From NCBI GenBank assembly GCA_963082975.1, contig OY720350.1, positions 38,854,452 to 38,918,451 on the forward strand: 64,000 nucleotides of DNA, in the 5' to 3' direction. The translations under genes were made by a program, and so were the position numbers. Position 1 is the stretch's first letter; every line of letters starts with the position of its first letter. A model generated the notes under the pieces. It made no database searches. It was not told where the DNA came from and worked only from the letters and a program-made list of their open reading frames with translations. Origin of the DNA: Labia minor. Taxonomy: Eukaryota; Arthropoda; Insecta; Dermaptera; Spongiphoridae. Below are positions 23,057-34,280 of this stretch, piece by piece.

Positions 23057-23201
23057 ATAAGCGGGGCGGGTATTTATACCCGTTGCCACTTATATAATAT
23101 ATATTTTCCCTTGTGTCACTTAAAATTACTTATTTTAAACGATAACTAATATATATCCCTCATATAAGTGGCAACGGGTATAAATACCCGCCCCGCTTAT
23201 A
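23057..23201. mobile_element. Short palindromic GC-rich MITE
   Basis: A 39-bp sequence containing AGCGGGGCGGGTATTTATA and CCCGTTGCCACTTATA is repeated in inverse orientation at 23163-23201, with a 67-bp spacer. A third, direct partial copy lies at 23015-23042. The core CGGGTATTTATACCCG is itself a palindrome. High GC in very AT-rich surroundings makes it stand out. There is no coding capacity. Confidence 0.7.
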
Positions 23202-23804
23202 TATACACATAATATATATCTTTATCAAGGTCTCAGAAAATCGTTTTATTGTTATTGGGATTATTATAATATATATTTAACAGTAATCAAGTCATGCGCC
23301 CGAAAAAAATTTAGAATACAAATAAAAGGATATTATACTATTATACTTGGCGGGCCGCGGGTTGCTCATCACTGATCTATAGTATACTCATAAATTATTA
23401 TATAATTTTATTAATTAATTATATTATATATATTTTTTAATTAAATTTCAAATAAAAAATCAAGAGTCATTGTTTTGATTTTCCATAAAAGAAAAAGAAA
23501 AATATAATTGAAGAAAAAAGTGTTAATTATTTTACTACTTTATTTTAATAATATCTTATTCTTTGTTTTTTGACTAACATAAAATACGATTTTTAACAAA
23601 CATATTAAATAAAAATTTTATAATTGATAAAATTAATATTTTTTTATTAATTGATAATGCTATGATTAAAAGATACAATTTATGTAGTTAAAATTTCTTT
23701 TTTTTTGTATGATACGTCAACTTCTAACTTCAAAAATATTGGCATGAACTGATTATTAATAAGACCACAAATTTATTTATATTTTTAATATATAATTAAA
23801 GTTA

Positions 23805-23905
23805 AATTCTATGGATGTGAGGCATGATCTATGAATTTAGGAGACGAAAATACATTTAAAGTTTTGGAAAATATGATTCTTCTTATCATTTACGGTACGA
23901 AAAAG
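23805..23905 (+). pseudogene. GATA-tailed LINE, internal fragment
   Basis: It encodes FYGCEA...SMNLGDENTFKVLENMIL, the same segment as YGFEAWSMTLGDESKFRLFENRIL at about 31065. The copy has a stop codon, is short and is diverged. Confidence 0.55.
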
Positions 23906-24090
23906 AAAGAAATCACCTTGGATTTGTGATAACCGCTGTGCATATTCTAACATATTTATTTATTTATTTATAGCCTTTTTGGTTTTACATTAATAATCTT
24001 ACGTACTAAAGAATTTACATATATTTACATTAAAATCATTATACATTACTATATTCCATTTGATATAATATTATAATAAAAGTAAAAAAT

Positions 24091-24608
24091 CTGGAGTGTC
24101 TCCACTCGAGTATCTCGCAAATTTGAATTGGATTAAACATATATTAATTTAAATTAAATTAAATTAATTAAATTATAAATTAAAATTAATAAATAATATT
24201 TATTAAACCAGCGCATGTTTGGCTCTTTGTTGATGGCACCACGTCTCGTGTTGGCGCGTTGTAGTGTTAAAAAATTAATTCTGGTACTTTCAGCGATTCA
24301 ATCAAGCTGAATTCTATATATAGCAGTTTTATACAATTATTAATCATGTGAAAAATTATCAAACATATATCTTTATTTTTACGGTCACTTTAGAAGAAAA
24401 AAAATCAAAACGTTGTTGGTAATTACCCTCTTCCGGTTGAGCTACATTTTTCAAAAGTTGATAGAAAACTATGAATTTTGAATAATGCTCAGGTACCAAA
24501 TTTCATCATTCTAGCTCAAACAATTTTTGCGTAATCTTGGTAACATACATACACAAAATTATTCAGGAACCTTTAAAACGTATAAAAACATCAAAATCTC
24601 AACATAGT
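24091..24608 (-). mobile_element. H-A copy, truncated at its 5' end at CTCAACAT
   Basis: The 3' hairpin end on the left is intact. On the right the copy stops at ATCAAAATCTCAACAT, so the terminal 40 bp with the 5' motif is missing. The CA microsatellite has collapsed to TACATACATACACA. It is followed within 40 bp by an RTE fragment. Confidence 0.75.
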
Positions 24609-24644
24609 AAAAATTGCAATAGTAAACAAAAAAAAAACACATAA

Positions 24645-24860
24645 TATAGGTTTCTTTAAACAAGGCCCCTAAGGGCATGGACCTTTCCAAATGTTTCCAG
24701 GCTCTTCGTTGTCTAGCCACGCATTCCCAGTGCCATTGCCAGATCATCTTTCGATAATCTTAATGGTCTTCTTCTTTTTCTCTCTAGGGATCCCATTCAG
24801 TGGTTAATTTTGTCCACCGAGAGTCTTGCATTCTTGCTAATTGTCCCGCTCATCATTAAT
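24645..24860 (-). pseudogene. RTE-class LINE, C-terminal fragment
   Basis: Minus-strand frames read KRRRPLRLSKDDLAMALGM and then, after a frameshift, WQWHWECVARQRRAWKHLE. This is the RTE C-terminal pattern in which an arginine-rich GRP-like motif precedes RWTDD and W..AQDR..W. The copy is frameshifted and truncated. A related fragment with the same neighbour lies at 42766-42868. Confidence 0.6.
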
Positions 24861-25117
24861 ATTTTAAGTATTTCTCTTTTTTTTATTTATAGAATTATTT
24901 ATATTTTTATCTGTGTATTATTATTTGAATTAGTATTAGAATTATTAATTTCATCAATAAAATTATCATTATTATAATTTGATTTAGGATTAGAATTAAC
25001 ATTTGGAAGGTTATGGTCTAATGCTCCCAAGATGACCAATCTAGCTGGGCGATGGGTGAGTTGCTGAGTTCGTATTGGATTGGGAGATTTGCTCTCATGG
25101 GTCTGCTTCCTTGTTTT

Positions 25118-25450
25118 TCAATGGGAATTCTTCCTAGTTTTATTTGTGAATTCATTAATTTTACGTTGCTGATCTTTATTTTTGGTAATTTTTTTATTTT
25201 GTGTTTGATTATTTTTTGAGTTATCCTTTTCAGTTTCTAGAGGAGATAGACTTAGTGGTCTTTGTTTATCTTTATTCCTTACATTATATTCTGTTTTATT
25301 TTCTTTAATTATTAATTTGCCATATTTTATGATGGCATATTTGTCTTCTTTTCGTGCTTTAATTAAACCTGGTGTGGGATTTTTTCTAATTAATAAAACA
25401 TTCTTTAGGAAATCTTCTTCTAACATACAACAAAAGTTTCCGACCTGACC
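25118..25450 (-). other. Lys/Asn-rich open frame, possible retroelement ORF1-like remnant
   Basis: The 110-codon stretch MLEEDFL...RKNPTPGLIKARKEDKYA then turns strongly Lys/Asn/Gln-rich. Its apparent N-terminus (MRNVLVLMEIMLKN) is the C-terminal tail of the adjacent mariner relic read through, so the 136-codon ORF is a chimera. No motif settles its identity. Confidence 0.25.
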
Positions 25451-25893
25451 AAGAAAAACAATGTTTTTCAATTTTTTTTTTGTTATATTTTTCAACATAA
25501 TCTCCATCAACACTAATACATTTCTCATAACGGTGTTCTAATTAATTAATTAATCAATAAATTATTTGATTAATTAATTAAATTTAATTTAATTTAATTT
25601 AATTCTCATCAACAGTTATGAATCGACGCAAAAATTCATTTGGATTACGCCTACAGCGCCAAATTGTCGTTAGAAATGTTTTTTCGAAACAATTTTTGGT
25701 CTAACGTTAGGAAATGCGGCACCCACATTGCACACAGCTTTCCATATTCAAATGGTTTTGCAAAATATTTCGCACACGTTCAGCTGACATCGTACAGGTC
25801 TCAGCTATCTTGAATTTTGAAAAATAAAACAAACAAAAAATTGAAAAACATCGATTTTCTTAGTCAGGTCGGAAACTTTTCAGACCACCCTCG
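25432..25893 (-). mobile_element. Internally deleted mariner element, copy 2
   Basis: The right end CGAGGGTGGTCTGAAAAG (minus strand) followed by TTTCCGACCTGAC is repeated inverted at the left (AAAAGTTTCCGACCTGACC). It keeps a mariner catalytic-region remnant (RRNPNEFLRRFITVDE-like) and the C-terminal tail (RYEKCISVDGDYVEK-like). An AT-rich block near 25540-25600 replaces the middle. It is inverted relative to the copy at 40280-40801. Confidence 0.75.
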
Positions 25894-25899
25894 TATATA

Positions 25900-26110
25900 G
25901 GGTCATAAAGTAGAGTGGACCAATGGACGAAACATGATAGATGAAGAATTGACATTGTGGAGTGACCAATTAGGACTGGGTGAATGAACAATGTAGGGAG
26001 GAATATGAGGGATATGAGAACAAAGGGGAGTGGCTCAGGTCTGGGATGTTTGAAGGAATGTGGTTGCTGCAACCAAGAATTTTCCATTTCCGTAGTGATA
26101 GACAGATATT
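25900..26110 (+). pseudogene. GATA-tailed LINE, diverged 3' end
   Basis: The translation NEQCREEYEGYENKGEWLR...FEGMWLLQPRIFHF aligns by position with NLERDVREMREGRDWR...WRSVVAAAKNFRV of the 31-kb copy. It is followed by GTAGTGATAGACAGATA, the LINE tail. Confidence 0.5.
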
Positions 26111-26260
26111 CATTTATATTTATAACATTATTATAAAATATGTAAAAACTTTTATTTTCAATAATAATTTTATTTCACTTTAACAGCGATTATAAAGTTA
26201 AGATTAAATAGGATATTAATTTACTTACAATTAGTATTTTTTTCAAAAAAAATAAAATAA

Positions 26261-26296
<36 letters not shown>
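26261..26296. repeat. (AAT)n microsatellite
   Basis: About twelve AAT triplets. Confidence 0.9.
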
Positions 26297-26297
<1 letters not shown>

Positions 26298-26415
26298 TAA
26301 TATTAATAGATTAATAAAAATGATACATAAATTGATTTCTTTTAGCATATTGTGAAGATTATTATAATAAATCATTGCAGTCACTAGATTTTCCACTTAA
26401 GTGAAATCTTTCTCA

Positions 26416-26622
26416 ATGGCTCGGGTTCGTGTTGCGCAGTCTCACTCATTCTGGTCACGCCCTGTTACCTATATTACGTATCAAAGCGGCTTATACCTTC
26501 TGAAATATATCACAGTTGAAGGAACCAAAACTCACAGCGGAAAAAAAATATACTTCCCCAGGATGAATGAATTCCAAAATAAACGAAACGGTCCAAATGA
26601 CGCCTATCAATTACTAGATTAA
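26416..26622 (+). other. Unassigned 68-codon ORF
   Basis: From the first ATG the frame reads MARVRVAQSHSFW...TYQSGLYLLKYITVEG...KKIYFPRMNEFQNKRNG to a stop. Base composition is less AT-biased than the surroundings. There is no signal peptide, domain, promoter or splice context to support a gene. It could be a decayed mobile-element segment. Function is unknown. Confidence 0.2.
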
Positions 26623-26629
26623 GATTAAT

Positions 26630-26906
26630 TTAAAAAAAAAAATTCATTGACCTTGATCTTTTCATATGATTCATTTAATTACAGTCCTTGAAAGGTGTAT
26701 AAAAAAGTGACTGAAATGCACCCGGATTTCGGTAAATAGAGCACACAATTATCAGGGAAGAAATATTAGAGGTCATTTTGGATTTAAGGGCGCCCTATTC
26801 AATCGAGGGTGTTATCAAATAATCTTTTACACAATTCAATAGAGAAAGTTGGCATTACTTAAAGAAGGTTAAGATATTTTTTTAATAATATATATATATA
26901 CCTGTG

Positions 26907-26947
<41 letters not shown>

Positions 26948-28030
26948 AGTATTCTAAGTATTCTGACAACATACAGCTACCTGACAAGTGAAATGACTTT
27001 AGGCTAAGTTTGTTACACATATTTTTTTTTATATTAATTTATAATAATTTCATATATAATATGATAAAAATGAAATAGAAATAAAATAATAAATTATTTT
27101 TAATTTTAATGAATTAATATTAATGTTTTTGTTTTTCACTTTTATCAAAGCTATTATTTTTTTTTTTTGGTAATATTATGTATAATAACAAATAATAATA
27201 ACTTATATATAATTTAGAATTCAATCATGATATCTATTTTTCTCAGTTTTGTGCGGAGTTTAGTATAATTATGCGTTTAAGAAAAAAAAAACATTTGCCT
27301 TAATCGAACTCGAAAGATTATAGACCAATCACCTGTATTTATTTTGTGATTTTAGTTTTTACAGTGAAATACCATCGTCCAAGGACGAAATTCAACTTCT
27401 TTTTCAAATAAAGTATTTATCCTAATCATTTAGCTTCTCAGGATCTCAAAAGGGAAGGAGGCCAAGGGGGCAACAGAAACGGAGCCATTAAAGAAAGAAG
27501 TGCTGGCAGCATTTAAATTATTATAAAAAAAATTATAATACTTGTGATTACTTGATAGAACAAATTCGAGATATTTAAATAAATATGTTAATAAAATTTA
27601 ATTGCAATTATAATATAATTTTATCAAAAAAAAACTCCCTATTCGCCCAAATATTCCTTTGAGTTCCATTGAAAATTATTATTATTGTCGTATATTATCT
27701 ACCAGGACCCGCTCTAGAAATATAGGGGCAGCAATTTATTTAATTTATTCTAAAATATTAGAGGAGGATTTAAAAAAAATAAATAAATATTTAAATAATA
27801 AAATTATATATATATATATATCTGGAAAAGTTATAAATTATATAAAAAAATTGTAGATTATAAATTATAAAAAAAAATTATAAATTTGTTTTTGAGTATG
27901 GAACGAAAGTTTTTCTTGGTACAGAATCTAGAATTTAATATTAATAGCTTAATAATTATTGCCGATTTGAAATTTGTGTTATAGTTTTAGTCTCTGTCTA
28001 TATACTAGTATACCTATATACTTTCTTTTT
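26630..28030. other. AT-rich non-coding with (AT)n
   Basis: The stretch holds a long (TA)n tract (26889-26942) and otherwise AT-rich sequence. A purine-rich patch at 27440-27510 is unexplained. Confidence 0.4.
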
Positions 28031-28032
28031 AC

Positions 28033-28370
28033 AGACCGACGATAGTAAGGGAGGTATTGTTTTCACACCAAATTTCACATGTGGAGATTTTTACATATGC
28101 ACTTTGTATTGGTTTTATCCTCGGGAAAATCATCTTCATTAGTTTTTTCTTAATTTAAAATTATATGACGTCCCCCAGCCCTTCATGACGTCACAGCCAG
28201 CTTCTACTTATATATTATAAATAAAATAAAATTAAAAATATCTATGTTCTATCCATATCTGTTTTTTATTGCATTAATAGATATCTTAAAATTATTTGAA
28301 ATTGTTTCTGTAGCTGGAAATTAATTTACTTCAAACCGTCGGTCGGTTCGGACCTGGCCACAGGTCAACT
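28033..28370 (+). mobile_element. H-B copy 3, deletion between its internal direct repeats
   Basis: The 5' motif GACCGACGATAG is joined, after TTTTTACATATGCAC, straight into the second half of the element. The microsatellite, the GATTTTGATGAA block and one of the two 85-bp direct repeats are gone. The 3' end (CCGTCGGTCGGTTC, hairpin GACCTGGCCACAGGTC) is intact. Confidence 0.8.
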
Positions 28371-28371
28371 T

Positions 28372-29497
28372 ATTTAATCATAGAATCTACTTTCTTACAA
28401 TCTTACTTTCGCTGGTAATTATATTGTTTAATTATCAAAAATCCAAAAATAAATTAATTAGTTGCTCGTTTGTTATTCTTCTTTAGTAATCATAATAATA
28501 TACAAGTATACTTAATCATACATTCAAGAAAAAATGAATTGAAATTAAAAAAAAAAAATAATAACGTTAATTTATAATATTTCAAATGTTTTATTTCATT
28601 CAAGTTTCTTTTTATACAAATTAACGATTTTAATAATTTTATATTTTTATTATAATTTTTATATTACCATTCTTGATTTGTGTGTGTTAGTTCTTTTGTT
28701 TATCTTCATTAAAAATTTTTAAAAATCTTCAAATTTCCTATAGAAAATATTTTCTCGTCGAAAATCTAAAAGAAAAAAAAAATCATGAATTAATATTCAG
28801 CTAAAAATAATAAATAAATCATTATTAAGTAAAAGAAATTTAATAAAAAAATTTATTTAAATCTTTATATAATTTTTAATTTTGAATATACTTTAATTGA
28901 AAATTATTTTTGTTTATGTTCAATTTATTTAATGAAAAAATTAATGACTTTTATAAATAAATAGCACGGATGTAAGTCAAAACAACTCCGATAGAATCTG
29001 GTCTTTTTATTTTTTGCTTTAAATATCATTCATTCAATCCATTTATTGACTTTTTCTTAACCTTCGAAATAGAATATATATAATATATAGTATATCAAAA
29101 AACGATTTTAAATTTTTTATGTATTAAATTAAAATTCAAAAGACAAATAATAAAAATCAGCGTGCCGATTCACACAACCTGTTATATTATTTAACAAAAT
29201 TTAACAAATAGATTAATCAATTTTGATTTTCTCCTTCAAAATGAATGTTAATATGAATATAATTAATATATTATATATATATATATTATATTTATTATAT
29301 ATAATTAAACGGTAGTATTAGATATTAAAAATATTGATCAATTCTTTATTTTTAAGTAAAATACTTTATATTATATTAGTTAATCAATACCACCCTCTAC
29401 TATAATTTATTTGAAATCAATTAATTAAGCTTAGAGATCAGTATTTTTTGATATTTATTTAAATAAATAATACAAATAATATTGAAAATAAAAGAGC
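28372..29497. other. AT-rich non-coding
   Basis: No coding, RNA or repeat feature could be supported apart from short AT microsatellites (29272-29287). Confidence 0.4.
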
Positions 29498-29505
29498 GTC
29501 TAAGA

Positions 29506-29897
29506 CAGAGGTGGCCAACCCAAATGATCTTGCGGGCCACTTTGGAAATGCGTCATAACTTCGCGGGCCGCATATAAAATTATACATACCCATATTAGAT
29601 TTAGACCCATTATAGATATTGTTTGTAGTGACAAATTGAAAAATAATGAATTTTTATTATGTTTACTATCATTTTTACATATAAACATATATAATATAAT
29701 AATAATGATACTGAATGCACATTGTAAAAAATATATAATACTAAAAATAAAAAAAAGAAACAACGAAATAAAAATAATGAAATCATATTTATTTCACTAG
29801 TGGGATATTTGTTTCATGAGGGCACAGAATATAAAAGTGTGATGAATCTCGCGGGCCGCAAAAATGTTTTCGGCGGGCCGCGGGTTGGCTACCCCTG
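29506..29897. mobile_element. hAT-type MITE, copy 1
   Basis: The ends CAGAGGTGGCCAACCC and GGTTGGCTACCCCTG are inverted copies, flanked by the perfect 8-bp duplication GTCTAAGA (29498-29505, 29898-29905). Sub-terminal CGGGCCGC-type motifs repeat near both ends. It is 392 bp long without an ORF of its own. The same element lies inverted at 43946-44354. Confidence 0.92.
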
Positions 29898-29905
29898 GTC
29901 TAAGA

Positions 29906-31050
29906 CATTCTTAATGATATAAGTATTGTGAATCTACCTACTCTATCATAAATTATAATTCTTGTATAAAATAAAATTCGAGTAATTCAAATATGTGAAT
30001 AAAAACTTTACACCCCCCTCGCCAAAAAAAAAAATTAATAATAAAATTCCACCTGTTCTATTTCAATCACTGGGAGGTATAAAATTATAATGCGATTTAG
30101 TTCAAACGAAGGTTGTCTACCTGAATTTTACTTTAAGTTATAATTAAAATAATTTAACTTGGTATTATGACATTTTTTTTATTATTATAATATTACTATC
30201 ATTATAAATTAATATTTTTTTTAGATATGTGTTGCAATTTTAAAATAAATATAAATTAAATTGATTTTAATATATGATGAATATATAAGAATGAGGAATA
30301 TGAGTCATGTGACTCAAACATCCTTGAAATATTTGAAATATTTACGAATATATATAAAGGAAATGTAATTATAAAATTATTAATTTTTTTTTCAAATAAG
30401 AAAATATATAAACAAAAGTTATATTTATTTAAGTATATTTGCGAAATTAATTTATAGATATTTAAAAAACACGTTTTCATATTCATATATTTTTATTTGG
30501 AAATTATTTTCTTATTAAGGAATATAATTTTATGTTAAATTTTCTTTTAATTCCAATCGAAGGAGTTAATTAATTAATTTTAAAGGGTTATAATGGCCAA
30601 TGCAATGTAAACAATCCTCGAATTACTATCAAACAGAATATAATATAATAATAAATATGGTTTAAGGATTAGTAAAAAAGAAAACTTGTATAAGAAACTA
30701 TATCTCTACAAAATAATATTTGATGAGTCCGTCTTAGAACCTAGACAGGGATTCTATCCCTTTTACCCCAGAGTGATTAGATATGTACTATTTTGTTGAA
30801 AATTTAAATGTAAAGTCTTTTCATTTATTTTATTTTAATTATTTTTTAAAACCTTTTTAATTTAATCAATAAATTAATGATATATTATCTTGCATAGGTT
30901 ATAATAGATAATAGGATACAATACTCCTTAAAATTTAATTTATTATATTTTTTTTTTAATTTAATTTGACAAATGGTTTATAATGAAATGTAAGGGAATC
31001 TAAAGAAGAGACTCTTAAGTATATATTATAGTTATATTTATAACAATTAT
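29906..31050. other. AT-rich non-coding
   Basis: Nothing recognisable. The short ORFs here are AT-rich and Ile/Asn/Lys-biased, as expected by chance. Confidence 0.4.
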
Positions 31051-31052
31051 TT

Positions 31053-31480
31053 TGCCGGTTGTATTATATGGGTTTGAGGCATGGTCTATGACTTTAGGAG
31101 ACGAGAGTAAATTTAGACTATTTGAGAATAGGATTTTGCGAAGCATTTATGGCGGGAATGGCGGAGACTGCATGACCTCTATGCATATCCAGATATAGTT
31201 AGAATTATAAAATCGAGAAGGCTGCGGTGGGCAGGACATGCGGAGGAGGAAAGAATGGCGAAAAATAGATTGGGGGGGGGGGGGAGACCGAGTGGAAATC
31301 GCCCGCTTGGAAGACCAAGGACGCGGTGGGTGGATAATTTGGAAAGGGACGTAAGAGAGATGAGAGAGGGTAGGGATTGGAGGGTTGTGCCTCAGAATAG
31401 GGATTCTTGGAGAAGTGTGGTTGCTGCGGCCAAGAACTTTCGAGTTCCTTAGAGCTACAGAGATAGATAGATATATAGAT
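31053..31480 (+). pseudogene. GATA-tailed LINE, best-preserved 3' end
   Basis: The frame reads YGFEAWSMTLGDESKFRLFE, then RLRWAGHAEEERMAKN, a poly-G slip at 31270-31283, then GRPRTRWVDNLERDVREM and WRSVVAAAKNFRVP before a stop. This is the C-terminal tail found in many LINE ORF2 proteins (RWAGH...GRPR.RW..D). The copy ends in CTACAGAGATAGATAGATA, a GATA-type microsatellite instead of poly-A. It is 5'-truncated, so catalytic domains are absent. Confidence 0.75.
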
Positions 31481-31559
31481 TTATTTATTGTTGTTTGTTG
31501 TAAGAGCATTTGACTTTTAATGTATGTAAAGATTATAGTTATGTTTCTCCTTTAGATTA

Positions 31560-31980
31560 AACCTATCTCTCTAACGCTTAACTTATCTAACTATCTAACT
31601 AACTTCAGTACTACGAAACGTTTTTGTTTTTGTTGTAACGTTCATATTCCTCCAACCATCTCTAACCTCTCTCCACCCAATTTGATTTCTCTTTCAACTA
31701 CAGTATATTTTTCTTCCATCACCGGACCCAACCTATTATTATATATACTATATTATATTTTATATCTACCTATCTAACTACATCTGTGGTTATACGGAAC
31801 TCAAAATTTCTTGGCCGCAGCAACCACATTTCTCCAATTGTCCCTATCCTAAGCTAAAAACATCCAACTTCTATCCTCTTCTATCTCACACGTCCCTTAC
31901 TAATTACATTGTCCCTCTACTACTTCCTTTGTCTTATAACCGGACGTTTCCCATTTGGTCTCCTTATATATATACATATT
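31560..31980 (-). pseudogene. GATA-tailed LINE fragments, reverse orientation
   Basis: TTGGCCGCAGCAACCACATTTCTCC (about 31810) and the following CTATCC...CACGTCCCTTAC and CCGGACGTTTCCC blocks are the reverse complement of the VVAAAKNF-RW region at 31 kb. The adjacent 31640-31690 segment (CATATTCCTCCAACCATCTC) may be a second, more decayed copy. Confidence 0.5.
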
Positions 31981-32101
31981 ATTTATATTTTATTATTTAA
32001 ATATATTACTATAATAATTAATAATCGGTGCATTTATCTAAACATCAATATTAATACATTTTGATTTCCTTTTTAAAAAGAATTATAAAAACTTACCCAT
32101 A

Positions 32102-32257
32102 TCAATAGGCATAATAATATCCGTATGGAGAACCATAAGAATATGGGTAATCATAGTATGAGCTGTACGTATAATAGGGAAGAGAGGCAACTGGCCAGTA
32201 TTGTGGTTTGGCGAAGGTTGAGCTTATAGCAACAAGCAAAATGGCGAGCAACACCAA
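32102..32257 (-). CDS. Gene 2, second exon: Tyr-rich secreted cuticle-like peptide
   Basis: The minus-strand exon follows a TATTTCAG acceptor and is open for 51 codons to TGA. With the 12-nt first exon at 35044-35055 (MYKL) the product is 55 aa. Residues 1-20 form a signal peptide (MYKL-LVLLAILLVAISSTFA). The mature part is Tyr/Ser/Pro/Gly-rich (KPQYWPVASLPYY, SYYDYPYSYGSPYG) and ends YYYAY. The splice is phase 0 on both sides. The split after MYKL or a similar short start is common in insect cuticle and glycine/tyrosine-rich secreted peptide genes. The likely role is structural, in cuticle or another extracellular matrix. There is no R&R chitin-binding motif. It is paralogous in architecture to gene 3. 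Confidence 0.75.
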   Translation of the reverse strand: MVLLAILLVAISSTFAKPQYWPVASLPYYTYSSYYDYPYSYGSPYGYYYAY

Positions 32258-32407
32258 CTGAAATACATTTTAAATATATAATATTATTAATTACATGGAT
32301 AAGTAGCAATAGTTAACAATGTTTACAAATAATTTTTATTTTAGAATCGTAATATTGAATTTGTTTTACACACAGAGTTATTTTTTTATAATAGGAATAT
32401 TATTTTT

Positions 32408-32910
32408 ACTATCTCTAGTGGGTCATTTTCAAGAATGAGAAAAATGTCTGTATGTGTGTGTATGTATGTAGACAGTATTACGCAAAAACGGTTTGAGCTA
32501 GAATAATTAAATTTGGTACAAAAATTAGTAGTTTTGTATCAACTTTTGAGAAATGTAGCTCATCCGGAAGACGGTCATTTCCTTTCATTATTTTTCCTCT
32601 AAATTGACCGTAAAAATAAAGATATATGTTTTATAGTTTTTTACTTGATGAAAAATTGTATAAAACTGCTATATATAGAATTTCAGCTTAATTGAATCGC
32701 TGAAAGTACCGGAATTAATTTTTTAACCCAACTGCAAATCACTCGCCAGCACGTGACGTGGTGCCATCAACAAAGAGCCAAACACGCGCTGGTTTAATAA
32801 ATATTATTTATTGATTTTAATTTATAATTTAACTAATAGAATTTAATTTAAATATAATATATGTTATTTAATTCAATTCAAATTTGTTTGATCGAGTGGA
32901 GACACTCCAG
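32408..32910 (+). mobile_element. H-A copy in the gene 2 intron
   Basis: It begins ACTATCTCTAGTGG and ends GAGTGGAGACACTCCAG. The first 100 bp are shortened compared with full copies, and the inverted 3' motif before the hairpin is mutated (TTTGATCGAG instead of GCGAGATAGTCGAG). The flanks ATTTTT|ACTAT and CCAG|ATTTTT suggest a short duplicated target. Confidence 0.8.
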
Positions 32911-33569
32911 ATTTTTTATATTTAAGAATTATTTAGATTTTTTTCACATTTTGTTCATTTCGATGGAAGGGGAAGAGTGGGCTGCGATAACGTATATAAA
33001 TAAATAATAATAAATAATTTAATGATAATATAATTATTCAAATAAGCATATAAAAAATAAATAATTTTAAATAAAATATTAATAAAGATATAAGGAAAGG
33101 TAAGTGTTTGCTATTTTTATTATCACAGCGAGTGGTGGTGCATGACTGGTGTGATTATCAAGATTTTGAATAATGTATTGTTTGAGCATATTTAATGATT
33201 ATCAAGTTCTGCAGTTGAAACATAAAAAATTCATGATAATTATTCTCGCAATATAAAATAAATTTAATTTTTTTTTAAATATTAAGTTTAAATATAGAAC
33301 TAATTAGAAAAATATGATAATATATGATTAATTTTATTTTTAAAATCATATTAACATAAAAAATAAATTATTGGTATTATTTTGTCCACAAATTAAATAA
33401 ATGATAATATAACTACTCAAAATATTATCCCTTATTTTATTTATACATCAAGTTCAGTAATAGCTAATAAAGTCAACATAATAAAGCCATTAGACAACAT
33501 TGTGATATTTTATATGGGCTGCACGATTTTTAGTGGACTTTCGGTTAAACTCTCTAAAAAATAGGGGAG

Positions 33570-34280
33570 GGTGGCTCTTACATTGGGACAAAGGACACCT
33601 CGGGACAGTTTGTTGTCTTAAATTTTAAATTAACTCTTAGCCCTTGCAGATTTAGAGGAAGAGCATCACAACTCAGATGTGTTTTGATTCAATTGAAAAT
33701 GTAAATAAGAATTCATTAAGATTTTATTTTTCAAACTTGCCAGTTAATTTCATATAAAATTTTGATAAGTTGTAAAACTTTTAATAAATTTTTCCTAATA
33801 AAATGTTCCATAATGAAATTTAAAAAGTCTTTTCTTTAAAACTAAGTCATAATAATTGTTCTGGAGTTAAGCATAAGGACAGGGAATTTGAACGTTTTAA
33901 AGTGCATGGTACACCTTGGGACAAATGAAAATGGTTCATCCATCTTGGGATACAAGATTACTTTTATTTTACAAAAATATATTATGTATCTTTAAAATAT
34001 TATTTATTTTTATTTAATCTGTTTATTAATAAGTATTAGGCTTAATCATGCTAAAGATGAGAAATAATGAATATCAAAAAATCAAAATTCGTTGTAAACA
34101 TAATTAGAAAATTTTAATAGTTTTATCCTTTTACACTTGTAATAATTTACTATTCGAAATAATTTATTTTTCATGAAGAAGCAATTTCAATTAAATTAAA
34201 ATTGATTGATTAAACTTTTCATATTTACTTTTAACTATCCAAAGATAAACCAGTACGTAGTGCACCTTGGGACAAGCTAC
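33570..34280. repeat. Scattered CACCTTGGGACA-like motifs
   Basis: Versions of a 12-bp motif occur at about 33575 (TTGGGACAAAGG), 33594 (CACCTCGGGACAG), 33909 (CACCTTGGGACAA), 33940 (CATCTTGGGATAC) and 34262 (CACCTTGGGACAA). Spacing is irregular and the intervening sequence is AT-rich. They may be remnants of an unidentified repeat. Confidence 0.3.

Noticed and set aside
29500-29763. 87-codon ORF, with a near-identical ORF at 44172-44360
   Set aside because: Shared only because both lie inside the two hAT MITE copies. There are no transposase motifs.
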